A DNA stretch of 64,000 nt from Allobogoriella alba (GCF_042665525.1 NZ_JBHTCQ010000001.1:186001-250000); one strand, 5' to 3'; shown: positions 52,389-61,250, counted from the stretch's first letter. Numbers and translations: made by a program. The notes: generated by a model not told the origin, from the letters alone.

Positions 52389-52423
52389 GGCCCGACCGTA
52401 CCGCCGTCGTGCCCGCGGCCAGG

Positions 52424-53299
52424 TCAGGTGGTGGCGAAGTCCTCCGGGAAGCCGTTGAAGCGGTCCGGGTGGAAGCCGCGGCGTCCGTCCTCGCCACGGT
52501 CGAGCGCCTCGATCGCGGTCATGTCGTCCTCGGACAGCGTGATCCCCAGCGCTCCGAGGTTCGCCGCGATGCGCGCGGGCGTCACCGACTTCGGGATGAC
52601 GACGGTCCCGAGCTGCAGGTGCCACCGCAGGACCACCTGGGCCGGCGTGGCGCCGAGCCGGTCGGCGATGCCGGTGATGACCGGGTCGTCGAGGCAGTCG
52701 CCCTGGGCGATCGGGCTGTACGCCTCGGTGACGATGCCGCGCTCGGCGTGGTACACCCGCAGCTCCGGCTGCTGGAAGTACGGGTGCAGCTCGATCTGGT
52801 TGATCGAGGGCACCACCTCGGTGGCGTCGAAGAGCTGCTCGAAGTGGTGCGGCAGGAAGTTCGAGACGCCGATCGAACGGATCCGTCCGGCGCGGAAGAG
52901 CTCCTCGAAGGCGCGCCAGGTGTTGACCGTCTCGCCGCGGGCGGGGCACGGCCAGTGCATGAGGTACAGGTCGAGCACGTCCAGCCCGAGCCGGCCCATG
53001 GAGGCGTCGAAGGCGGCGAGCGTGGTCTCGTAGCCCTGGTCCGGGTTGGCGAGCTTCGTGGTCACGAAGATCTCCTCGCGCGCCAGCCCGGAGGCTGCGA
53101 CCGCGGCGCCGACGCCCTCCTCGTTCCCGTACCGGGTCGCGGTGTCGATGCTGCGGTAACCGGCGCGCAGGGCCTCGGCGACCACGCGCTCGGTCTCCTC
53201 CGGCGGCACCTGGAAGACGCCGAAGCCCAGCTGCGGGATCGTCACGTCGTCGTTCAGGGCGATCGCCGGGTTGGGTCCGGCGGGGGACGTCGTGCTCAT
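52424..53299 (-). CDS. Aldo/keto reductase
   Basis: 291-aa NADPH-dependent reductase, paralogue of the enzyme at 7558. Motifs: GYRSIDTATRYGNEEGVG, IFVTTKLANPDQG, YLMHWPCP, SIGVSNFLPHH, INQIELHPYF and the cofactor motif IPKSVTPARIAANLG. ATG preceded by AGAGGAAC. Divergent from the F420-type oxidoreductase gene, with an inverted repeat between them. Substrate unknown. Confidence 0.92.
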   Translation of the reverse strand: MSTTSPAGPNPAIALNDDVTIPQLGFGVFQVPPEETERVVAEALRAGYRSIDTATRYGNEEGVGAAVAASGLAREEIFVTTKLANPDQGYETTLAAFDASMGRLGLDVLDLYLMHWPCPARGETVNTWRAFEELFRAGRIRSIGVSNFLPHHFEQLFDATEVVPSINQIELHPYFQQPELRVYHAERGIVTEAYSPIAQGDCLDDPVITGIADRLGATPAQVVLRWHLQLGTVVIPKSVTPARIAANLGALGITLSEDDMTAIEALDRGEDGRRGFHPDRFNGFPEDFATT

Positions 53300-53344
53300 G
53301 GCGTTCCTCTCGTCGCAGTCGATCGCCATCCTGTCCTCCCGCAG

Positions 53345-53373
53345 GCCTGGCACAACACGGGTGTCTACCAGGC
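53345..53373. repeat. Inverted repeat between the AKR and F420-type oxidoreductase genes
   Basis: GCCTGG/CCAGGC arms with matching inner ACA/TGT (centre ACACGGG). Located midway in the divergent intergenic region, so a shared operator is plausible. No regulator gene is adjacent. Confidence 0.4.
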
Positions 53374-53392
53374 GGGACGGCAGGGAATAGCG

Positions 53393-54250
53393 ATGCACGC
53401 CGCGGCGGTTGCCGCCGGCATGACGGTTGAACTGGGTCGATACGGAGTCTGGGCACCGCACCGGGCGCTGACGCCCGAGCTCGCGCAGGAGGTCGAGCGG
53501 CTGGGCTACGGCGCCATCTGGCTCGGCGTCTCGCCGGGCGACCTGAGCGTGGTGGACACCCTGCTGGAGGCCACCGAGCGCATCACGGTCGCGACGGGGA
53601 TCGTCAACATGTGGCAGACGTCGCCGCAGGACGCGGCCGCCGCCTATCACCGCATCGAGCGCGAGCACCCGGGCCGGTTCCTGCTCGGCGTCGGCATCGG
53701 GCACCCCGAGGCGACCGCGGAGTACCGCAGCCCGTACGCGACCATGGTCGACTACCTCGATCGTCTCGACGCGGCGCAGGTGCCGCTGGACCGCTGCGTC
53801 CTCGCCGCCCTCGGGCCGAGAGCGTTGGCACTCGCGGCCGAGCGGACCGCCGGCGCGCACCCGTACCTGGTGAGCGCCGCGCACACGCGGCAGGCCCGGG
53901 AGGTCCTCGGCCCGGACGCCCTGCTGGCGCCCGAGCACAAGATCGTGCTGGACACCGACGCCGCCGCGGCCCGCGCCGCCGCGCGCCCGACCGTGGCGAA
54001 CCCGTATCTGAAGCTGCGGAACTACCGCGCCAACCTGCTGCGCCTGGGCTACACCGAGGAGGACATGGCCGGCGAGGGCAGCGACCGGCTCATCGACGCC
54101 CTGGTCGCGCACGGCGACGCCGAGACGGTCGCGGCCAGCCTGACCGCCCACCTGGACGCCGGCGCAGACCACGTGTGCATCCAGGTGCTGCCGCAGGGCA
54201 CCGACCCGCGGCCGACGCTACGGGCGCTCGCCGACGCGCTCTCGCTCTGA
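53393..54250 (+). CDS. LLM-class (probably F420-dependent) oxidoreductase
   Basis: 285-aa bacterial luciferase-like flavin/F420 oxidoreductase. TIM-barrel marks: LGRYGVWAPHRALTPELAQE, IWLGVSPGDLSVVDTLLEAT, RITVATGIVNMWQTSP, RFLLGVGIGHPEAT, and HVCIQVLPQGTDPRPTLRAL. Members of this subgroup usually use coenzyme F420. The first ATG has AGGGA 6 nt upstream; the ATG at 53420 gives the more usual N-terminus but lacks a binding site. The nitroreductase remnant directly follows it. Confidence 0.88.
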   Translation: MHAAAVAAGMTVELGRYGVWAPHRALTPELAQEVERLGYGAIWLGVSPGDLSVVDTLLEATERITVATGIVNMWQTSPQDAAAAYHRIEREHPGRFLLGVGIGHPEATAEYRSPYATMVDYLDRLDAAQVPLDRCVLAALGPRALALAAERTAGAHPYLVSAAHTRQAREVLGPDALLAPEHKIVLDTDAAAARAAARPTVANPYLKLRNYRANLLRLGYTEEDMAGEGSDRLIDALVAHGDAETVAASLTAHLDAGADHVCIQVLPQGTDPRPTLRALADALSL

Positions 54251-54268
54251 CGCGACGGAGGAGAGCCG

Positions 54269-54499
54269 ACGGAGTTCCAGGACGTCGTCCGACGCCGCCA
54301 GATGGTCCGCGCCGACACTGACGAGCCAGTGGCGTCGGAGCAGGTGGAGCGCATGCTACGCAACGCGGTCCGCGCACCCAGCGCCGGGGTCTCGCAGGGG
54401 TGGTCGCTCCTCGTGCTCGACACCCCTGAGACGATGGAGCGCCTACTGGGCGGCGACCACGCCAGCCGACAAGGCGGGCCTCGAGGACGCACCCCATGA
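54269..54499 (+). pseudogene. Truncated nitroreductase remnant
   Basis: A frame beginning with a degenerate start (ACG, behind GGAGGAGAG) reads EFQDVVRRRQMVRADTDEPV and then MLRNAVRAPSAGVSQGWSLL, the N-terminal part of a nitroreductase-like flavoprotein. It breaks off after about 60 residues and runs into an unrelated GGDHASRQGG tail, so the flavin-binding C-terminal half is missing. The start may have been ATG originally. A Phd/PIN pair sits immediately downstream. Confidence 0.7.
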
Positions 54500-54519
54500 C
54501 GAGCGCGCACCCCACCCGC

Positions 54520-54542
54520 TACGTTTGTCATGCAGCGTGACA
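54520..54542 (+). promoter_or_regulatory. Promoter and inverted repeat of the toxin-antitoxin operon
   Basis: TACGTT (54520-54525) can serve as a -10 element. TGTCA (54526-54530) and TGACA (54538-54542) form an inverted repeat around the probable transcription start, a usual position for an antitoxin operator. Confidence 0.5.
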
Positions 54543-54554
54543 TTTGGGGGCACC

Positions 54555-54806
54555 ATGAAGTCCATCAGCGCTCGCGACGTCACCCGCGAGTTCTCCCGCA
54601 TCCGCCACGAGGTCGAGAACGGCGAGTCCTACGAGGTCACCCACCACGGCCGTGTGGTGATGACGCTCAACCCCCCGCGTCGGAAGCGCTGGTCCACGCT
54701 CGTCGCCGCGTGGGAGGGCCTCGAGCACGACGCGACGTTCGCCGACGACATCGAGAGCGCGCGCGAGCACCTCGACAGCGAGGTCACCGACCCGCGGCAG
54801 GGCTGA
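54555..54806 (+). CDS. Phd/YefM-type antitoxin
   Basis: 83 aa. The N-terminal DNA-binding fold reads MKSISARDVTREFSRIRHEV then ENGESYEVTHHGRVVMTL, typical of Phd/YefM antitoxins. The C-terminal acidic helix would neutralise the PIN toxin. Start selected by GGGGG 5 nt upstream. Overlaps the toxin frame by 4 nt. Likely autorepressor of the operon. Confidence 0.88.
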   Translation: MKSISARDVTREFSRIRHEVENGESYEVTHHGRVVMTLNPPRRKRWSTLVAAWEGLEHDATFADDIESAREHLDSEVTDPRQG

Positions 54807-55210
54807 CACCCGCGCCACGACGGCTGCTGCTCGACACCAACGTCCTGGTCGACCTCGAACGCCGCCTCCTCACGCCGACCGACGTCTCGGGTCCTGACGA
54901 CGACGTCGCCGTGCCCGCGATCGTGCTGGCCGAGTACCGGACGGGCGTCGAACGCGCGCGCACGCCCGAGCAACGGCGCCGCCGGGAACGGGTCCTCGAC
55001 GCGCTCCTCCTCGCAGTCACCGTCCTCGACTTCACGGAGACCACCGCGGAGCACTACGCCACACTCGCCGCCCACACGCTCGCCACGGGAAAGAAACGTG
55101 GGCAGAACGATCTCCAGATCGCCGCGCACGCCGCCGAGACGCAGCGGCTCGTCGTCACACGCGACTTCAGCGCCAAGTTCGACGACCTTCCCGGCGTCCG
55201 ACCCGCCTGA
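54803..55210 (+). CDS. PIN-domain (VapC-type) toxin with a probable CTG start
   Basis: 135-aa ribonuclease-fold toxin. The four acidic active-site residues are visible in LLLDTNVLVDLE (Asp), LAEYRTGVE (Glu), GQNDLQIAA (Asp) and VTRDFSAKF (Asp). No ATG, GTG or TTG precedes the conserved LLLDTN segment nearby; a CTG overlaps the antitoxin stop (CTGA) and fits translational coupling. Otherwise the start codon has been lost and the gene is inactive. VapC toxins cleave tRNA or rRNA. Confidence 0.82.
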   Translation: MTPAPRRLLLDTNVLVDLERRLLTPTDVSGPDDDVAVPAIVLAEYRTGVERARTPEQRRRRERVLDALLLAVTVLDFTETTAEHYATLAAHTLATGKKRGQNDLQIAAHAAETQRLVVTRDFSAKFDDLPGVRPA

Positions 55211-55296
55211 ACGCAGCAGGCGTCGACAGGCAGGCACGCGCCTGGCGAGCGTCCGTCGACCGCGTCGACCGGACTCCCGGTCGCACCGGGCCAAGC

Positions 55297-55665
55297 TCAG
55301 ATCGGCTCGCCGACCGTCAAACGACCGCGATCGACGTGCGCAGGCAGCACCTGAGCCACTGCCGAGACAGGAATCGGACCGTACACGTGCGGGTACAGGG
55401 GCGACGACGGATCGCTCGGGTCTCCGGGTTCGTCCCGCACCGGCGTGCCACCAGTCTCGAGCGCCTCCCGGTCGAGCTCCAGGACGACGAAGTCGTCAAC
55501 GACGTCGGCATAGACGGCGGCGACCACGTCACCCAGTTGCTCGGGATACGAGCAGTGCACAAACCCGACGTCGACGACGGAAGCTCCCCGCGTCGAACGC
55601 TCGTAGCGTCCCGTGGCCCGCGCGGCCTCCCAGTCAGCCTTCTCCGCAAGGTGCCACATCGCCAT
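55297..55665 (-). CDS. DUF952 family protein
   Basis: 122-aa protein with the DUF952 pattern: WHLAEKADWEAARATGRYE, VGFVHCSYPEQLGDVVAAVY, VVLELDREALE and a C-terminal YPHVYGPIPVSAV. The family resembles ADP-ribosyltransferase-like folds, but its function is unknown. TACCGT lies 7 nt before the ATG (55678-55673, minus strand), giving a leaderless start; ATG two codons later is an alternative. Confidence 0.88.
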   Translation of the reverse strand: MAMWHLAEKADWEAARATGRYERSTRGASVVDVGFVHCSYPEQLGDVVAAVYADVVDDFVVLELDREALETGGTPVRDEPGDPSDPSSPLYPHVYGPIPVSAVAQVLPAHVDRGRLTVGEPI

Positions 55666-55690
55666 GGGCGAGACGGTAGCGGGCCGGCCA

Positions 55691-55728
55691 GCCCGGGTCT
55701 GGCCCTACCCAGCCCGCCGGACCCGGGC
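55691..55728 (-). terminator. Terminator of the alpha-galactoside operon
   Basis: 9-bp stem GCCCGGGTC/GACCCGGGC with a 20-nt loop, beginning 6 nt after the binding-protein stop codon. No U-tract. Confidence 0.6.
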
Positions 55729-55734
55729 GTCGGC

Positions 55735-57102
55735 TCAGTCGTTCTCGTAGAGGGCGTTGAGCTGCTCGTTGACCTCGGTCAGCGTCTCCACGTCCCGCTG
55801 CCCGATGTAGATGCCGTCCATGACCGGCAACATCGTGGCGTCGACCGTCGAGGCGTGGTCCGCCAGCGGGTACAGCGCCGTGTGGCCGGCGTCGACGAGA
55901 TCCGTGAACGGCGTGACGTCGATGCCCTGCTCACCGAACGCCTCGATCGCCGCCTCGGTGCCGGCGGGACGCGCCGGGAACACGACGGCGTAAGAGCCGA
56001 CGATCTCCTGGCAGGTGTCCGACCCGAGGAACGCCACCCACTCGGCTGCGAGCTCCGGGTTGTCGGTCTCGGCGTTGATCGAGTCACCGAGGCCGTTGTA
56101 CATGGACACCGGGTGCCCGACGGGACCGGAGGGCAGCGGCGCGATGCCCAGGTCGACGCCCTCGAGCGCCGCGAAGGACGTGATCAGCCACGAGCCGTTG
56201 GGCACCATCGCGGCCATGCCACTGCCCACCTGCCCGACCACGTCGCTGTTGGTGCCGACGACGTCGTACGGCGGCATGTACCCCTTCTCGGCCAGCCCGA
56301 AGTACCAGGCGAGCGTGTCCTGGACCTCCGGCTCGTCGAACTGGTACTCGGTGGCCCACAGGGTCTCGTCGGTGTGGTGCCAGCCGGTGGAGAAGGCGTA
56401 CTGAGACCACTCGGTCTGGCCGACGTAGCTGCCGCTGCCACCGGTACCGATGCCGTAGGTGGCCACGTTCTCCGGGTCGAAACCCTCCTCGTCACCGCGC
56501 ACCCCGTTCTCGTCCACGGTCAGGCGAGCGATGACGTCCTCGTAGGTGCCGCCGTCCTGTGGGTTCCAGGTGAGGTTCTGCATGTCCTCGTCGGTCAGGC
56601 CCGCCTCTTCGAGCTGGTTGCGGTCGTAGAACAGCGCCACGGTGTCGAAGTCCTTCGGCACCCCGTACCAGCCGCCGTCGGGCCCCTCCCACATCTCGGC
56701 CAGGCCCGGGTGGAACTCGTCGTGGTCGATCGACGCCGTCGCCTCGAGCGTGTTGAGGTCGAGCAGCGCCCCGCGGGTGACGTACTCCGGGTACCGCCCC
56801 ACGTGGTCGGTGAAGACGTCCGGCCCGGCGCCCGCGACCAGCGCCGCGGTGAGCTTGTTCCAGTAGTCGTCGAAGTTGTACTGGCTGATCCGGACCTCGT
56901 TGCCGGTCTCCTCCTGGTAGGCGTCCGCGCAGGCCTGGTAGGCAGGGAGCTGGTTGGCGTCCCAGAGCCAGTAGTCGACCACGCCGTCGGTGGCGCCGGA
57001 GGCTCCCACGGTCGAGCAGGCGGCCAAGGTGGTGGCGGCGGCCGCGAGCCCGGTCACCGCGGCGATCTTCTTGCGCGCGTCGTTGATGCGTACGGCACTC
57101 AC
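55735..57102 (-). CDS. Sugar ABC transporter substrate-binding lipoprotein (CUT1 family)
   Basis: 455 aa. Signal peptide with lipobox LAAC, acylated Cys29. The mature part is a MalE-like type 2 binding protein: DYWLWDANQLPAYQACADAY, LTAALVAGAGPDVFTDHVGR, GWYGVPKDFDTVALFYDRN, and MAAMVPNGSWLITSFAAL. Last gene in the operon, 8 nt after the permease, which is an unusual position. The glycosidase in the operon points to alpha-galactosides (raffinose, melibiose) as substrate. Confidence 0.92.
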   Translation of the reverse strand: MSAVRINDARKKIAAVTGLAAAATTLAACSTVGASGATDGVVDYWLWDANQLPAYQACADAYQEETGNEVRISQYNFDDYWNKLTAALVAGAGPDVFTDHVGRYPEYVTRGALLDLNTLEATASIDHDEFHPGLAEMWEGPDGGWYGVPKDFDTVALFYDRNQLEEAGLTDEDMQNLTWNPQDGGTYEDVIARLTVDENGVRGDEEGFDPENVATYGIGTGGSGSYVGQTEWSQYAFSTGWHHTDETLWATEYQFDEPEVQDTLAWYFGLAEKGYMPPYDVVGTNSDVVGQVGSGMAAMVPNGSWLITSFAALEGVDLGIAPLPSGPVGHPVSMYNGLGDSINAETDNPELAAEWVAFLGSDTCQEIVGSYAVVFPARPAGTEAAIEAFGEQGIDVTPFTDLVDAGHTALYPLADHASTVDATMLPVMDGIYIGQRDVETLTEVNEQLNALYEND

Positions 57103-57110
57103 GGCTGACC

Positions 57111-58061
57111 TCACTTGATCCCGGTGAAGGCGATGGACGCGACGATCCGTCGCGCGAAGACGCTGAACAGCAGCAGCATCGGCAGTGCCGCGACGATGGT
57201 GGCCGCCATGAGGCCGACCCAGTCCGGACCGGTCTGCGGCGCCTGCGCCCGGAAGGTCCCGAGCGCCACGTTGAGCACCCGGGAGGAGTCGGTGTAGGAG
57301 ACCATCAGCGGCCACATGTAGTCGTTCCACGCGTTGATGTACGTGAGGATCGAGATGGTGGCGATCGGGCCGGTGTTCATCGGCAGGATGACCGTGAAGA
57401 AGGCCCGGGCCTTGCTGACGCCGTCCAGGTAGGCCGCCTCCTCGATCTCCACCGGCACCGTCATGAAGAACTGGCGCAGGAAGAAGATCGCGAACGGCGT
57501 CATGAACATCGTCGGCAGCATGATGCCGAGCAGGGTGTCGATGAGCCCGAGCTCCTTGATGAGGAGGAAGTTCGGCAGGAACGTGAAGATCGCCGGCACC
57601 ATCAGGGAGAGCAGGAAGATCGAGAAGACCAGGTTCCGGCCCCTCCAGTGCAACCGGGAGAAGGCGTAGGCCGCCATCCCGGAGAACAGCACCTGGCAGA
57701 CCGTGATGCCGGTCGCCACGATCACCGAGTTGCGCAGGTAGAGCCAGAAGTTCAGCTGCGCCCCGGACCCGCCCTGCGCGATGGCCTCCTCGGTGGACTG
57801 CAGGCCGAAGACGCGCTCGAACCCGCCCCAGGAGAACCCGACCGGCAGGAAGGACGTGGGGTCGGTGTAGAGCGCGTCGTTGGAGGAGAAGGCCGTCCGC
57901 AGCATCCACACGAACGGGAAGAGCGTGATGACCGTGAACAGGATCAGCGCCGCCCATGCGACGACCCGGCCAGGGGTCGGTCGCTTCTTGGGGCGCGGTG
58001 CGGCGTCGGGGGTGACCTTGCCGCTCAGGTCCTCGGGCCGGGTCGCCTGCATCATCGCCAT
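57111..58061 (-). CDS. Sugar ABC transporter permease, MalG-type
   Basis: 316 aa with six transmembrane helices after a 30-residue charged N-terminus. The cytoplasmic EAA loop that contacts the ATPase is EEAAYLDGVSKARAFFTVIL. C-terminal half matches CUT1 MalG proteins. Starts 4 nt after the MalF-type permease. No ATPase gene exists in the operon, so a shared MsiK-like ATPase encoded elsewhere must energise it (inferred). Confidence 0.93.
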   Translation of the reverse strand: MAMMQATRPEDLSGKVTPDAAPRPKKRPTPGRVVAWAALILFTVITLFPFVWMLRTAFSSNDALYTDPTSFLPVGFSWGGFERVFGLQSTEEAIAQGGSGAQLNFWLYLRNSVIVATGITVCQVLFSGMAAYAFSRLHWRGRNLVFSIFLLSLMVPAIFTFLPNFLLIKELGLIDTLLGIMLPTMFMTPFAIFFLRQFFMTVPVEIEEAAYLDGVSKARAFFTVILPMNTGPIATISILTYINAWNDYMWPLMVSYTDSSRVLNVALGTFRAQAPQTGPDWVGLMAATIVAALPMLLLFSVFARRIVASIAFTGIK

Positions 58062-58065
58062 GTCG

Positions 58066-58986
58066 TCACCTCAGATCCGATTGGCCGGCGCGCGTGACCC
58101 GGTACTGGATCACGGTGACCACCAGCAGGATGACCAGGAGGGCCACGCTCAGCGCCGAGGCGTAGCCGAAGTTGAACTGCGCGAACGCGTTGTCATAGAT
58201 GTACAGCTGCAGTACGCGGGTGGCGTCGACGGGCCCGCCGTTCGTGGTCACCGACACGGTGTCGAACACCTGGAACGAGCCGATGATCGACACGATGAGC
58301 ACCATCCCGAGGATCGGGCGCAGCAGCGGCATCGTGATGGACCGGAACATCCGCCACTCGGACGCACCGTCGATCCGGGCGGCCTCGTACAGGTGGCCGG
58401 GGATGGTCTGCAGCCCGGCGAAGAGCAGCAGGGCCGTGTAGCCCATGTGGCGCCACACGTTGATGAGCGCGATCGTGATGATCCCCCACGACTCCGAGGT
58501 GAGGAACGGGATCCGGCCCAGGCCCAGCCACTCCAGGATCGTGGTGCCGATGCCGAGCTGGAAGTCCAGGATCCAGAGGAAGAGGATGCCGGCGACGACG
58601 TTGGAGATGAGGTACGGCGTCAGCACGACCGACCGCCAGAAGACGGACCGGGTGAGTCGCTGCAGCAGGACCGCGACGCCGAGCGCCACGACGGTCTGGA
58701 TGCCGATGTTCACCACCACGTACTGCAGCGTGACCTTGATGGCGTTCCAGAACACCGGGTCGGCGAACATGCGCCGGTAGTTCTCCAACCCGACGAAGAC
58801 CGGGTCGGAGAGGACGTCCCACTCCTGGAAGCTCAGCCAGACGCCCCGCACCAGGGGCACGACGTAGAAGACGATCAGCCCGATGCCGGCGGCGGCCACG
58901 AAGAGCAGCGCCGTGCGGGTGTCGTCCCGGGGTTTCTTCCGCGCCCGCTCGGCGGCGGGCGGCCGTGTCGCCGGCATCGTTGCCAT
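58066..58986 (-). CDS. Sugar ABC transporter permease, MalF-type
   Basis: 306 aa with six transmembrane helices. EAA loop YEAARIDGASEWRMFRSITM, TPYLISNVVAGILFLWIL and TTNGGPVDATRVLQLYIYDN, the last near the substrate path. ATG behind AAGGAGAG. It lies 25 nt downstream of the alpha-galactosidase gene and 4 nt upstream of the second permease. Confidence 0.93.
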   Translation of the reverse strand: MATMPATRPPAAERARKKPRDDTRTALLFVAAAGIGLIVFYVVPLVRGVWLSFQEWDVLSDPVFVGLENYRRMFADPVFWNAIKVTLQYVVVNIGIQTVVALGVAVLLQRLTRSVFWRSVVLTPYLISNVVAGILFLWILDFQLGIGTTILEWLGLGRIPFLTSESWGIITIALINVWRHMGYTALLLFAGLQTIPGHLYEAARIDGASEWRMFRSITMPLLRPILGMVLIVSIIGSFQVFDTVSVTTNGGPVDATRVLQLYIYDNAFAQFNFGYASALSVALLVILLVVTVIQYRVTRAGQSDLR

Positions 58987-59011
58987 CGACCTCTCCTTGT
59001 CGGTCAGGCTG

Positions 59012-61192
59012 TCACGCGGCGCGCACGTGCAGCAGCACCTGGTGCTCGGGGTTGAGGTGGGGGATCTGCAGGCCCGTCGTTCCGAGGGCGCGGCCGGGGA
59101 GCGTGACGCCGCTCTCCCACCACGCGACACTGCCGCCGCGGCGGGCTCGCGCATCGCCGTCGGGCAGGAGCGGTGCGACGACGTACCGGCGGTCGGGGTC
59201 CAGCCCCGGGAGGCGGACCGGCCCGGGGACCGTCAGCGGCGAGGTGCGCAGCGCGGCGACGGCGAAGATCGCCTCGGCGCCGTCCGTCCCGACGACGCCG
59301 TGCACCCAGAGCGCGTCGTCCGGGTGGTCGGCGTGCACGACCGTGCCGGTGTGCAGCAGCTCGCGGTGAGCCTTGTGCAGCTCGATCCAGCCGCGCAGCC
59401 GGTCCAGGTCCTCCGGGCTCGCCGTCGTGATGTCCCACTCGATCCCCATGTGCGAGAAGAACGAGGTCGAGGCCCGCAGGTCGAGGCCCGTCGTGCGCCG
59501 GGTCTGGTGCGAGACCGGTGAGGCCACGTGCGAGCCGACCATCTCCGGGGGCAGCAGCAGTGATGTGCCCTGCTCGATGAGCTGCCGCTCGAGCGGGTCG
59601 GTCATGTCCGAGGCCCAGACCCGCACGCACCGGGCCATCACGCCGAGGTCGATGCGGCCGCCGCCGGAGGAGCACGACTCGATCTCCAGGCCCGGCTGGG
59701 CGGCGATGAGCTCGTCCATGAGCCGGTAGGTCGCCAGCGTCTGCTCGTGCACCGCGGGCCGGCCGGTGCCCTGCGTGGCCGGCTCGATGAGGTCGCGGTT
59801 GTAGTCCCACTTGATGTAGTCGATGCGGTACTCGCGCAGGATCGCGAGCATCTGGTCCCGCACGTGGGCGTACGCCTCGGGGATGGTGAGGTTGAGGACC
59901 TGCTGCCGCCGCTGCTCGACGGGCCAGCGGTCAGGCCGCGCGGCCAGGATCCACTCCGGGTGCGCGCGGGCGAGGTCGGAGTCCGGGTTGACCATCTCCG
60001 GCTCGAACCACAGCCCGAACTGCATGCCGAGGCCGTGCACGTGGTCGATGAGCGGGGCGAGGCCGTCCGGCCACGCGTCGGGCGAGACCACCCAGTCACC
60101 GAGGCCCGAGGTGTCGTCGCGGCGGGAGCCGAACCAGCCGTCGTCCAGGACGTACCGTTCGACGCCGAGTGACGCGGCCACGTCGGCGAGGCGCTGCAGC
60201 CGGGACAGGTCGTGGTCGAAGTAGACGGCCTCCCAGACGTTGAGCTGCACCGGCCGCGGCGACGGCGGATGCTGCGGCCGGGCCCGGAGGTACCCGTGGA
60301 ACCGGCCCGCCGCCTCGTCGAGGCCCTCGCCGTGCGTGAAGTAGACCCACGGTCCGGTGTACGTCTGGCCACCGTGGAGTGCGACCTCGCCGGCGAGGAG
60401 CAGCTCGCCGCCGGCGAGCAGACCGGTCCCGTGGCTGAGCCGCTCGGCGTAGACCCGGGTGTTGCCCGACCAGCCGACGTGCGCGGCGCGCACCTCGCCC
60501 TGCCGCCAGGAGAATTCGGCCCGGCCGGCCGCCATGACGAGCGCCGCGTCCAGGGCCCGGCCCTTGCGGTTCTCCCTCAGGTGGGTGCCGTGGGTGAAGG
60601 CGGACCGCTGCTGGGCCCGCTCGCGGCCCCACCGTCCGGTGAGGTCGAGCAGCTCGTCCGCCTCCGTCGGCACCGGCAGGTTGACCTCGAGGCCGTGCAG
60701 GTCGAAGACGCTGTCGCCGGTGTTGGTGACCGAGGCGCGGAGCCGCACGAGCCCCGAGACGAGCAGCTCGAGGACCAGCTCCAGGTCCAGGGCCGCGTCG
60801 GCGTCGGACGCGGCGACGGTGACCTGCTCGGCCACTGCGGGCTCCGCGGGGGTCTCGCGGCGGATGCCGTCGACGGTGAAGAGGGTGGAGAAGTCGTTGC
60901 CGCCGCGGTGGCCGGTCAGGCCGGGGGTGCCCATCCATCCCGAGGACTGCTCGGCGAGCAGCGCGAGCGGCACCTCGCCGTCGGTCCCGGCGGCGCGGGG
61001 CGGCTGCCGGAGCGCCAGCCGGAGCTGGTCGACGTCCTCGTCGGTGAGCTCGCCGAGGTCCGCACCCCAGTGCAGGACGCGTGGCAGGCGGTCGCCGGCG
61101 CAGTCGAGAAGCAGCGACGTCCCGCCACCACGCAGGTGCAGGTGGTCGGTGTCGCGGGTCGGCGTCGCGTCGGGCGTGGATGCCTGGGGCAC
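59012..61192 (-). CDS. Alpha-galactosidase (GH36)
   Basis: 726 aa, intracellular (no signal). N-terminal beta-sandwich, then TIM barrel with VERYVLDDGWFGSRRDD, GLWFEPEMVNPDSDLARAHP, nucleophile Asp in YIKWDYNRDL (about residue 463), SCSSGGGRIDLG, and acid/base Asp in WASDMTDPLERQ (about residue 530). These match group-I GH36 alpha-galactosidases. GTG was chosen because GGAGG lies 5 nt upstream; the TTG one codon earlier is too close. First gene of the transport operon. Confidence 0.93.
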   Translation of the reverse strand: MPQASTPDATPTRDTDHLHLRGGGTSLLLDCAGDRLPRVLHWGADLGELTDEDVDQLRLALRQPPRAAGTDGEVPLALLAEQSSGWMGTPGLTGHRGGNDFSTLFTVDGIRRETPAEPAVAEQVTVAASDADAALDLELVLELLVSGLVRLRASVTNTGDSVFDLHGLEVNLPVPTEADELLDLTGRWGRERAQQRSAFTHGTHLRENRKGRALDAALVMAAGRAEFSWRQGEVRAAHVGWSGNTRVYAERLSHGTGLLAGGELLLAGEVALHGGQTYTGPWVYFTHGEGLDEAAGRFHGYLRARPQHPPSPRPVQLNVWEAVYFDHDLSRLQRLADVAASLGVERYVLDDGWFGSRRDDTSGLGDWVVSPDAWPDGLAPLIDHVHGLGMQFGLWFEPEMVNPDSDLARAHPEWILAARPDRWPVEQRRQQVLNLTIPEAYAHVRDQMLAILREYRIDYIKWDYNRDLIEPATQGTGRPAVHEQTLATYRLMDELIAAQPGLEIESCSSGGGRIDLGVMARCVRVWASDMTDPLERQLIEQGTSLLLPPEMVGSHVASPVSHQTRRTTGLDLRASTSFFSHMGIEWDITTASPEDLDRLRGWIELHKAHRELLHTGTVVHADHPDDALWVHGVVGTDGAEAIFAVAALRTSPLTVPGPVRLPGLDPDRRYVVAPLLPDGDARARRGGSVAWWESGVTLPGRALGTTGLQIPHLNPEHQVLLHVRAA

Positions 61193-61220
61193 CAAGTCCT
61201 CCTTCGTTGGCGGCGCGCTT

Positions 61221-61250
61221 AGTGTTGCCGCAACATCATCTAGGCGTCAA
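61221..61250 (-). promoter_or_regulatory. Alpha-galactoside operon promoter with overlapping operator
   Basis: On the minus strand TTGACG (61250-61245), 18-nt spacer, AACACT (61226-61221). The 13-nt near-palindrome TGTTGCCGCAACA (61223-61235) overlaps the -10 element, the classic position for a repressor, presumably the divergent ROK protein. Confidence 0.65.

Noticed and set aside
53420..53422. ATG at 53420 as the start of the F420-type oxidoreductase
   Set aside because: It gives a typical N-terminus but has no ribosome-binding site or -10 element; the ATG 27 nt upstream has AGGGA at good distance. Kept only as an alternative.
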